Assembly (NCBI RefSeq): GCF_010994095.1
Contig: NZ_WJYO01000001.1
Coordinates: 434,001 to 498,000 of the forward strand
Direction of reading: 5' to 3'
Source: Mumia xiangluensis
GTDB lineage: Bacteria > Actinomycetota > Actinomycetes > Propionibacteriales > Nocardioidaceae
Length of the DNA stretch: 64,000 nt
In this document: one piece after another, positions 8,247 to 14,932 of the stretch
Layout of the letters: the number at the start of each line of letters is the position of its first letter
Position numbering within the stretch: the stretch's first letter is position 1
Made by a program: the position numbers and the translations under genes
Notes under the pieces: generated by a model
What the model was told of the DNA's origin: nothing
The model's input: the letters and a program-made list of their open reading frames with translations, nothing else
The model's database searches: none

Positions 8247-9614
8247 CGGCGGCGGCCCTTCGTCCTCGTCGGCCGAGCACAGCGGCATCCGGTCGCCGAA
8301 GTAGCGCAGCACGACGGCGCCGATCACGGCCGACACCAGCGAGCCCACGAGGATGCCGATCTTGGCCTCGTCGCGCAGCAGCTCGTCGTCGAAGGCGAGG
8401 TCGCTGACGAAGAGGGCGATCGTGAACCCGATGCCGCAGAGGAACGCGCCGCCGACGAGGTGGCCGTACCGCACCTGGCCGGGCAGCCGACCGAGTCCCG
8501 TCTGCAGGGCGATCGCCGCGCCGGCGACGACGCCCACCGCCTTGCCGACGACCAGGCCGAGCACGACGCCCCACAGGATCGGGCTCGAGAAGGCCTCGCC
8601 CACAGCGCCGCCCGTGAGCACCACGCCGGCGTTGGCGAGACCGAACAGCGGGACGATCACGTACGAGCTGAGCGGGTGCAGCGCGTCCAGGACCCGGTCG
8701 CTCGTCGGGATCGCGGAGCGGGCGGCGTTGACCGCCAGCCGAGAGCGCGACGAGTCGAGCTCCTCGATCAGCGCCCGCCCGTAGAAGCCGAGGTATCGGC
8801 GGGTCTCGTCGTCGTGACCCCGGCGCCGGGTCGGGACCGACAGCCCGACGGCGACGCCCGCCAGCGTCGGGTGCAGGCCCGACTCGAGCACCGCGACCCA
8901 GAGGACGGCACCGGCCAGGAGGTACGGCGTGATCTGCCAGACCCCGATCCAGCGCATCACGAACAGCGCCACGATCAGCACGCCGGCGAGGACGAGCGCC
9001 TTCATCGAGACGTCGTCGGAGTAGAAGATGCCGAGGAGAGCGATGGCGCCGATGTCGTCGAAGATCGCGAGCGTCAGCAGGAAGACGCGCAGCTGGTCGG
9101 GGCAACGCGGTCCGACCAGGGCGAGGACCCCGATGACGAACGCGGTGTCGGTCGACATCGGGACGCCCCAGCCGGCGGCGTCGGGTCCCGACGGGTTGAT
9201 CAGGAGATAGAGCCCGATCGGTACGGCGAGGCCGCCGATCGCCCCGAACAGCGGAACCGACGCGGCACGGAACGACCGCAGCTCGCCGACGGTCAGCTCC
9301 CGGTTCACCTCGACACCGACGACGAGGAAGAAGATCGCCATCAGCCCGTCGTTGACCCAGTGGTGCAGGCTGAGGTGCAGGCTCCAGTCCCCCACCTCGA
9401 GTGAGGTCGGCGTCTCCCAGAAGTGGTGGTACGAGCCCTGGGCTACGTTCGCCCAGATCAACGCCGAGGCGGCGGCCAGCAGCAGGATCGTCGCGCCACC
9501 GCCCTCGGTCGCGAAGTACCGCCTGAGGCCGGGCGACAGCCGCGGGTACGGGACGACGACGCGTGGGCGCGGACCGGGCCTGGTCGGCACGCCGGTGGGG
9601 ATCGGGTCGGTCAC
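8214..9614 (-). CDS. nhaA: Na+/H+ antiporter NhaA
   Basis: A 466-residue, roughly 12-helix membrane protein. The NhaA signatures are present: STDTAFVIGVLAL near residue 153 (aspartate equivalent to E. coli D133), TLAIFDDIGAIALL near residue 182 (the ion-binding aspartate pair D163/D164) and GKAVGV (the conserved lysine region near K300). It exchanges cytoplasmic sodium for external protons, serving pH and salt homeostasis. The start is GTG 9614. A convergent DsbA-like gene, homologous to a domain fused to NhaA in relatives, overlaps its 3' end. Confidence 0.94.
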   Translation of the reverse strand: MTDPIPTGVPTRPGPRPRVVVPYPRLSPGLRRYFATEGGGATILLLAAASALIWANVAQGSYHHFWETPTSLEVGDWSLHLSLHHWVNDGLMAIFFLVVGVEVNRELTVGELRSFRAASVPLFGAIGGLAVPIGLYLLINPSGPDAAGWGVPMSTDTAFVIGVLALVGPRCPDQLRVFLLTLAIFDDIGAIALLGIFYSDDVSMKALVLAGVLIVALFVMRWIGVWQITPYLLAGAVLWVAVLESGLHPTLAGVAVGLSVPTRRRGHDDETRRYLGFYGRALIEELDSSRSRLAVNAARSAIPTSDRVLDALHPLSSYVIVPLFGLANAGVVLTGGAVGEAFSSPILWGVVLGLVVGKAVGVVAGAAIALQTGLGRLPGQVRYGHLVGGAFLCGIGFTIALFVSDLAFDDELLRDEAKIGILVGSLVSAVIGAVVLRYFGDRMPLCSADEDEGPPPLPTGPWRAPA

Positions 9615-9721
9615 GGGGTCCAGGGTGTCAGACCGTCGGCGAGACGGCGTGGCGCGATCCCTGCGCCGGGCGGCGAGAAACGCGTGGCGTCGTGTCGGTG
9701 CGGCTACGTATCGTCGATCGG

Positions 9722-10672
9722 GTGACCCTCCGCACGAGCCGCACCCCGGCCGACGACCCGACCGACACCCCGACCGACGCGGTCAAGCGCGATCTCTCCT
9801 TCGCCGCGCTCGGCCTCACCGTCGTCCTCTGGGCATCGGCGTTCGTGGGCATCCGTGCGGTGGGCGAGACCTACTCGCCCGGAGCGCTCTCGCTCGGGCG
9901 CCTGGCGGTCGCCGCACTGGCGCTGTCGGTGCTCTTCCTCCCGCGTCAGCTGACGACGTCGCGTCGCGAGCCGATGCCCCGGGGCCGCACCGCCTGGCTG
10001 ATCCTCGGCTACGGCGTCCTGTGGTTCGGCGGCTACAACATCGCGCTCAACGCCGGCGAGCGGCACATCGACGCCGGCACGGCTTCGATGCTGGTCCAGC
10101 TCGGCCCGATCATCATCGCGGTGATCGCCGGTCTGTTCCTCGGCGAGGGCTTCCCGCGCACGCTGATGATCGGCCTGGCGATCGCGTTCTCCGGCGTCAC
10201 GCTGATCGCGCTGGGCGGTGAGGGCTCCGGCAACGAGCTCGTCGGCGTCGTCCTCTGCGTGCTGGCCGCCGTCCTCTACGCCGCCGGCGTGCTGATGCAG
10301 AAGCCCGTCATGGGCACGGTCAGCCCGCTGATGGTCACGTGGCTCGGCTGCGTGATCGGCGTGGTGGTCTGTCTGCCATTTGTCGGCCAGCTCGTCGAGG
10401 AGACCCGCGACGCCTCGACGGGCGCGATCCTCGGCGTGGCCTACCTCGGTCTCTTCCCGACGGCGCTCGCGTTCACCACGTGGGCGTACGCGTTGCGTCG
10501 GGTCGGCGCCGGCCCGGCGAGCGCGACGACGTACGCCGCTCCCGCGACCGCGATCCTGCTGTCGTGGCTGTTCTTGGACGAGGTCCCGACCGCGCTCGGG
10601 TTCGCCGGTGGCGCACTGTGCCTCCTCGGAGTCGCCGTCACGCGGATGCGACGCCGGACGCCGGCGGCCTGA
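9722..10672 (+). CDS. EamA/DMT-family exporter
   Basis: A 316-residue protein with about ten membrane helices in two EamA repeats (about residues 22-150 and 165-300). The first repeat begins LGLTVVLWASAFVGIRAVG and the second contains the typical FTTWAYALRRVGAGPASATTYAAP segment. Drug/metabolite transporters of this kind export amino acids, metabolites or drugs; specificity is not predictable. The GTG start at 9722 is preceded by TATCGT at 7 nt and no ribosome site. It is divergent from nhaA and ends 45 bp before the convergent TetR gene. Confidence 0.85.
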   Translation: MTLRTSRTPADDPTDTPTDAVKRDLSFAALGLTVVLWASAFVGIRAVGETYSPGALSLGRLAVAALALSVLFLPRQLTTSRREPMPRGRTAWLILGYGVLWFGGYNIALNAGERHIDAGTASMLVQLGPIIIAVIAGLFLGEGFPRTLMIGLAIAFSGVTLIALGGEGSGNELVGVVLCVLAAVLYAAGVLMQKPVMGTVSPLMVTWLGCVIGVVVCLPFVGQLVEETRDASTGAILGVAYLGLFPTALAFTTWAYALRRVGAGPASATTYAAPATAILLSWLFLDEVPTALGFAGGALCLLGVAVTRMRRRTPAA

Positions 10673-10717
10673 CTCGCCGCCGCCTGACTCGCGGTCTGAG
10701 CACCACCGGCCTCGTCG

Positions 10718-11320
10718 CTACAGCAACAGCCCGCCGATGAGGCGGACGAGGACCTCGGTGCACTCGTCCTTCACCCGCGCGCGGTCCTCGGGCGCTGCCG
10801 CCGCGATCGCCATCCCGCACCCGCCGAGCATCGTGAACGTGATGGACGATGCGGTGGCGATCGGCAGCGGCGGGATCCGCCCCGCCGACACGAGCGCTGT
10901 CACGACCTGTTCGACGAAGCCCGCGGCGTACTGCTCCTCGCAGCGCTTCCACTCCTCCCAGCCGAGGGCGATGGGGCCCTGCCGCAGGACGATCTCCGCG
11001 TAGTCGCTGTCCATCGCGTGGTCGAGGAAGGCGTTGATCGCGGCGAACGCGCCGGCGACCGGGTCCTCGTGCAGGAGGTACGCGTCGTTGAGGCCGGCGA
11101 TCGCCTCGGTCTCGGTCCGCTCGAGCACCGCCCGGTAGAGGTCCTGCTTGTCCTTGAAGTGGTGGTAGACCGCGCCGCGCGTCACCTGCGCTGCGGAGGC
11201 CACCTCGGCCAGCGCCGTACCCGCGTAGCCACGCTCCACGAAGATCTGGGTCGCCGTCGTGAGCAACGCCTCACGGGTTTCGTCCGAGTACTGCTCGCGG
11301 CGGCTTCGAGGGGCTGGCAT
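10718..11320 (-). CDS. TetR-family regulator
   Basis: The N-terminal helix-turn-helix (ALLTTATQIFVERGYAGTALAEVASAAQVTRGAVYHHFKDKQDLYRAVL, residues about 17-66) is classic TetR. The remainder is an all-helical ligand and dimer domain, 200 residues in all. An upstream in-frame ATG (11338) lies inside a near-perfect palindrome, so I prefer ATG 11320: TATGCT sits exactly 6 nt before it, placing the palindrome just upstream of the -10. The regulator probably represses itself and perhaps the divergent hypothetical gene at 11423. The ligand is unknown. Confidence 0.88.
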   Translation of the reverse strand: MPAPRSRREQYSDETREALLTTATQIFVERGYAGTALAEVASAAQVTRGAVYHHFKDKQDLYRAVLERTETEAIAGLNDAYLLHEDPVAGAFAAINAFLDHAMDSDYAEIVLRQGPIALGWEEWKRCEEQYAAGFVEQVVTALVSAGRIPPLPIATASSITFTMLGGCGMAIAAAAPEDRARVKDECTEVLVRLIGGLLL

Positions 11321-11334
11321 ACTCGCAGCATAAG

Positions 11335-11351
11335 ACATACACTGTGTATGT
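11335..11351. promoter_or_regulatory. Palindromic operator, probable TetR binding site
   Basis: ACATACACTGTGTATGT is a 17-bp palindrome perfect except for the central base. It lies between the TetR gene and the divergent gene at 11423, immediately upstream of the TetR gene's probable -10 (TATGCT, 11327-11332). Size and position fit TetR autoregulation. Confidence 0.75.
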
Positions 11352-11422
11352 GACCGACAAGACGCAGGTCACCGTCACCGCGTCTGTCGGGGTTCGAGGC
11401 CCCGGTACGAGAGGACACATCG

Positions 11423-11911
11423 ATGACCACCTCGACGATCCACCGCTCCGCATGGGAGCAGACCACGAGCCGCCAGCGCGCGCTCCAGACCCTCACCACC
11501 ACGATCGCCAACGACCCCAGTGAGCTGCAGGACGCCGTGCGCCGCGCCCGCTCGGAGGAGTTCGGTCCGCTCGACTCCCTGCTCCACGAGGCGCACGCCC
11601 TCTGGATGCGGACCTTCGACGCACGGCTCGACGCCGTCCTCGAGCACGGCGGGTACGGCGACCAGGCCGCGACCGACGCCCTCTGGACCGAGGTGGGCCG
11701 CGCGCTCCCCGGCCTGGCGACGCTGCTCGACGCCTACGCGACGCACCCGACGGTCGTCCAGGCGCACGCCCTCCACGCCCGCCGCATGCGCCGGACGGTC
11801 GACGTGGCCCTGCCCTCGGGATGGGAGCCACCCGCCCCGGTGCGCCGGAGCCGTCGCCGTCCCGCGTGCTCGGGGCTCCGCCGGGCGAGGGCGTTGCTGG
11901 TCGCGCACTGA
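11423..11911 (+). CDS. Hypothetical protein, helical
   Basis: A 162-residue protein that I do not recognise. It is mostly alpha-helical and charged, with an N-terminal segment rich in Thr and Gln, a central region of alternating leucines, and an arginine-rich C-terminal 25 residues. No signal peptide or membrane helix is seen. The start at ATG 11423 has GAGAGGA upstream. It is divergent from the TetR gene, and the palindromic operator lies between them, so it may be the regulator's target. Confidence 0.6.
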   Translation: MTTSTIHRSAWEQTTSRQRALQTLTTTIANDPSELQDAVRRARSEEFGPLDSLLHEAHALWMRTFDARLDAVLEHGGYGDQAATDALWTEVGRALPGLATLLDAYATHPTVVQAHALHARRMRRTVDVALPSGWEPPAPVRRSRRRPACSGLRRARALLVAH

Positions 11912-11975
11912 GCCACCACCGGCCACCCAGCTCCTGACCGTCGCCGTGCCCCTCCTCCCTCCAGCGCGGCGGCGG

Positions 11976-12890
11976 TCAGGCTTCGTCCACACCGTCGAGC
12001 TTGTCGGGGTTGCGCACGATGTCGATCACGACGACGCGTCCGTCCGAGACCACGAACGACACGACGGACAGCACCCCCGCCCAGTCGCGGGCGAGCACCC
12101 CGAACGAGCCGTTGACGAGCACCGGCCGCATCTCCAGCGGCGGCTTCCGCAGGAACCCGAGAAGCACGCGAGCCACCTGCTCCGAGCCCTGCTGCACGCC
12201 CCGGAGCGACGACACCTTGCCGCCTCCGTCGGAGCGGAGCAGCACCTGCGGGTCGAGGACCGAGACGAGCGCCCCGAGATCGCCGCCGGCGCACGCGGCG
12301 ACGAACGCCTCGACGACCTCACGCTGCTCCGCGTCCGTGGCGTGCGCACGCGGCTGGTGACGGCGGACGTCCCTGCGCGCACGTGACGCGAGCTGGCGGA
12401 CGGCGGCCGGGCTGCGGCCGACCACGTCGGCCACCTCGTCGAACGGCATCCCGAAGACGTCGTGGAGCAGGTACGCGACGCGCTGCGCCGGCGACAACCG
12501 CTCGAGGACGACGAGCAGCGCGAGACTGAGCGACTCGTCGAGCGTGACCCGGTCGACCGGATCACCGAGCGCTCCGGTCGACGGCGGCGGCACGATCGGC
12601 TCCACCACCGGCTCGGGCAACCACGTCCCGACGTAGCGCTCGCGTCGCGCCTGGGCGCTCCCCAGCTGGTCGAGCGCGAGGTGCCCGACGGTCGTCGTCA
12701 ACCACGCGCGCAGGTCGCGGATCTCGTCGGCGTCGACGCGTTGGAGTCGCAGCCACGCCTCCTGGACGCAGTCCTCTGCTGCTGCCATCGACCCCGTGAC
12801 CGCGTACGCGACGTGCTCGAGGTGGCGGCGGTGCTCCTCGAACCGCGCTGCCAGGGCCTCGGCCTCCAGGTCGGAGCCGCCGCCGCTCAT
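11976..12890 (-). CDS. sigJ: ECF41-type sigma factor (SigJ-like) with SnoaL-like C-terminal domain
   Basis: A 304-residue sigma factor. Sigma2 (residues about 12-80) and sigma4 (about 125-180; SPAQRVAYLLHDVFGMPFDEVADVVG) are followed by a SnoaL-like domain. It has the three ECF41 marks: WLPEP in the linker near residue 90, DGGGK in the SnoaL domain near residue 222, and NPDKL near the end. ECF41 factors lack an anti-sigma gene and are controlled by the fused C-terminal domain. They usually act on a neighbouring carboxymuconolactone decarboxylase, oxidoreductase or epimerase (COE) gene. Here an NAD(P)-binding protein is immediately upstream with a 13-bp gap in the same operon. Confidence 0.92.
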   Translation of the reverse strand: MSGGGSDLEAEALAARFEEHRRHLEHVAYAVTGSMAAAEDCVQEAWLRLQRVDADEIRDLRAWLTTTVGHLALDQLGSAQARRERYVGTWLPEPVVEPIVPPPSTGALGDPVDRVTLDESLSLALLVVLERLSPAQRVAYLLHDVFGMPFDEVADVVGRSPAAVRQLASRARRDVRRHQPRAHATDAEQREVVEAFVAACAGGDLGALVSVLDPQVLLRSDGGGKVSSLRGVQQGSEQVARVLLGFLRKPPLEMRPVLVNGSFGVLARDWAGVLSVVSFVVSDGRVVVIDIVRNPDKLDGVDEA

Positions 12891-12903
12891 GCGCGCTGCC
12901 CGA

Positions 12904-13671
12904 TCATGCGTGCACCGACTCCTTCAGCCAGGCCTCGTACGAGCGTGCTCCGCGCAGGTCGGCTGACTCGTCGACGAGCGCACCGTCACGCGCAGCCCTC
13001 AGGGCGCCTCCCCACAGCGGGATCCGCAGCGGGACGCGTCCGCGTCCGGTCACCGTGCGCCGCACGCGACCGAGGTCGCGGAGGGTCATGACCTCCGGCC
13101 CCACGAGGTTGAGCGTTCGGCCACCGCCGGCGGCCTCGTGCGTCTCGGACGCCACCAGGTCGGCGATCGTGGCAGCGACGTCGCGGACGTCGACCGGCTG
13201 GACCGGGACGGCCAGCGAGGGGCGTACGCCGGCCTTCGCGGCGCCGGCGAAGAGGCCGTCGACGAACGGGTGGAACTGCGTGGCTCGCAGGATCGTCCAC
13301 GGCACGCTGCCGGCCTTGACGACCGCCTCCTGCGCGACCTTCGCGCGGTAGTAGCCGAACCCCGGCACCTTGTCGCACCCCACGATCGAGATGGCGAGAT
13401 GGTGCCCGACGCCGGCGGCGACCTCCGCCTCGAGGAGTCGCCGTGAGCCGTCGACCAGGACCGCCTCGGCCTGCTTGAGGCTGCTGCCGTTGCTGCAGTC
13501 GACCACGACGTCGCACCCCTCGAGCGCTGCGGCGAGGCCCTCCCCCGTGCTCAGGTCGACCGGGAAGTCACTGTGCCGGCTCAGCGCCCGCACCTCGTGC
13601 CCGCGGTCCTCGAGCGCGGCACTGGCAGCACTCCCCAGTGTGCCGGTGCCTCCGGCGACTGCGATCCTCAT
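12904..13671 (-). CDS. NAD(P)-binding NmrA/epimerase-like protein (ECF41 COE partner)
   Basis: A 255-residue Rossmann protein with MRIAVAGGTGTLGSAASAAL at its N-terminus (GxxGxxG), an atypical short-chain dehydrogenase or NmrA-like fold and a C-terminal helical region. It is the oxidoreductase/epimerase type that accompanies ECF41 sigma factors. The start at ATG 13671 has a GGAAGGAA ribosome site. Upstream is an ECF41-like promoter, and the sigma gene follows in the same operon. The reaction is unknown. Confidence 0.85.
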   Translation of the reverse strand: MRIAVAGGTGTLGSAASAALEDRGHEVRALSRHSDFPVDLSTGEGLAAALEGCDVVVDCSNGSSLKQAEAVLVDGSRRLLEAEVAAGVGHHLAISIVGCDKVPGFGYYRAKVAQEAVVKAGSVPWTILRATQFHPFVDGLFAGAAKAGVRPSLAVPVQPVDVRDVAATIADLVASETHEAAGGGRTLNLVGPEVMTLRDLGRVRRTVTGRGRVPLRIPLWGGALRAARDGALVDESADLRGARSYEAWLKESVHA

Positions 13672-13709
13672 GGCCGTTCCTTCCGTCCTCGATGTGCTCT
13701 CACCCTGGG

Positions 13710-13736
13710 GACGACGTGGCCGCCGCAGGTGTGACA
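13710..13736 (-). promoter_or_regulatory. Probable ECF41-dependent promoter
   Basis: On the minus strand TGTCACA (13736-13730) is followed after 16 nt by CGTC (13713-13710). This matches the published ECF41 promoter form, TGTCACA in the -35 and CGTC in the -10. It sits about 40 bp upstream of the oxidoreductase start and would drive both it and the sigma factor, giving positive autoregulation. Confidence 0.85.
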
Positions 13737-13753
13737 TCGGGAACCAACGCGGA

Positions 13754-14725
13754 TCACGCCGGCGGCGTCTCCGGGATGCCGAGCAGCGAGAAGAGCCGCG
13801 TGTCGAGGAACGTCGAGATGTTGGCGACTGCTCCGTCACGGACGTCGAGCACGTAGAGCGCCCACGGCACGTAGCCGCCCTCGGGAGCCGCACGCCACTG
13901 CGCGAGCCCGGGGGCTCCGTTGACGATCATCGGCACCATCCGCGAGCCGCGGCAGTGCTGACCGGGCCCGAGCATCCAGGTCCGGATGTCGTCACGGCCC
14001 TGGATCCACATCTCGTACGGCGGCATGCTCTGCGTCGCGTCCTCGCGGAGCAGCGTGACGAACGTGTCGATGTCGTACGCCTCGAAGGCGGCGACGTACT
14101 TCTCGAGGAGCTCCTGCTGCGCGGCGTCGAGCGGGTCGTAGGCGTCGCCGGACTCGGACTGGACGTTGCTCAACGTCGATCGTGCCCGCTGCAGCGCGCT
14201 GTTCACCGATGCCACCGACGTGTCGAGCAGGTCGGCGACCTCGGCGGCCTTCCAGCGGAGCACCTCGCGGAGGACGAGCACGACGCGCTGCCGGGGCGGG
14301 AGGTGTTGCAGAGCGGCCACGAAGGCGAGCCGGATCGACTCGCGCCCGACCGCGACGTCGGCCGGGTCGGCGGAGTCGGGGAGGATCCGCTCGTCGGTCA
14401 TCGGCTCCATCCACGCCTCGTTGGCGCGCTGAGCGGCGAGCGAGTCGGCGACCGGCTGCCACGCGGTCGCGGAGAGGTCCATGGGACGCGCGCGGCGCTG
14501 GCCGGACCCCAGCGAGTCCATGCAGACGTTGGTGGCGATGCGGTAGAGCCACGACCGCAACGAGGACCGGCCCTCGAACTTGTCGAGGCTGCGCCACGCG
14601 CGGACCATCGTCTCCTGGACCGCGTCCTCGGCGTCGAAGGCCGAGCCGAGCATGCGGTAGCAGTAGCCGGTCAGCTCGCGCCGGTACTCCTCGATGTCGA
14701 GCTCGGTCGTTGCAACAGCCGTCAT
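13754..14725 (-). CDS. sigG: SigG-type ECF sigma factor with SnoaL-like C-terminal domain
   Basis: A 323-residue sigma-70-family protein. Sigma2 spans about residues 12-75 (YCYRMLGSAFDAEDAVQETMVRAWR) and sigma4 about 130-185 (RLAFVAALQHLPPRQRVVLVLREVL). A SnoaL-like domain of about 120 residues ends LDVRDGAVANISTFLDTRLFSLLGIP. Both the RLAFVAALQHLPPRQR segment and the LDVR..FLDT..F ending match Mycobacterium tuberculosis SigG, so I assign that family. The start is ATG 14725. No anti-sigma gene is adjacent. It is divergent from the first alpha-rhamnosidase and ends just before the ECF41 promoter. Confidence 0.88.
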   Translation of the reverse strand: MTAVATTELDIEEYRRELTGYCYRMLGSAFDAEDAVQETMVRAWRSLDKFEGRSSLRSWLYRIATNVCMDSLGSGQRRARPMDLSATAWQPVADSLAAQRANEAWMEPMTDERILPDSADPADVAVGRESIRLAFVAALQHLPPRQRVVLVLREVLRWKAAEVADLLDTSVASVNSALQRARSTLSNVQSESGDAYDPLDAAQQELLEKYVAAFEAYDIDTFVTLLREDATQSMPPYEMWIQGRDDIRTWMLGPGQHCRGSRMVPMIVNGAPGLAQWRAAPEGGYVPWALYVLDVRDGAVANISTFLDTRLFSLLGIPETPPA

Positions 14726-14890
14726 GGTGCCCCCGTCCGTGGCAGCACAACACTGCCATCCCCACAGGAAACCGTACGCATCTGACAGTTCTGCGACAAC
14801 GGCGTTCTTGCGGCTCGGGCGCGTGACCGGAAGCGGACACATCTCTAGCAGTGTGATGCGGGTCACTCTAGGTTCGAGTTCGTCACCCGG

Positions 14891-14905
14891 TTTGAAACGT
14901 TCAAA
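14891..14905. promoter_or_regulatory. LacI-type operator upstream of first alpha-rhamnosidase
   Basis: TTTGAAACGTTCAAA lies 27 bp before the GTG of the rhamnosidase. Its core TTGAA-ACG-TTCAA has a 3-bp centre. A candidate -10 (TAGGTT, 14869-14874) lies upstream in the context GGTCACTCTAGGTTCGA, which is nearly repeated before the second rhamnosidase. Repression by a LacI-family protein is inferred. Confidence 0.75.
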
Positions 14906-14932
14906 CGTTCCACGCACAGCGAAGGAGCCACC

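Noticed and set aside
11321-11338. Upstream ATG as the TetR start
   Set aside because: This ATG lies inside the palindromic operator. A -10 hexamer 6 nt before ATG 11320 fits better.
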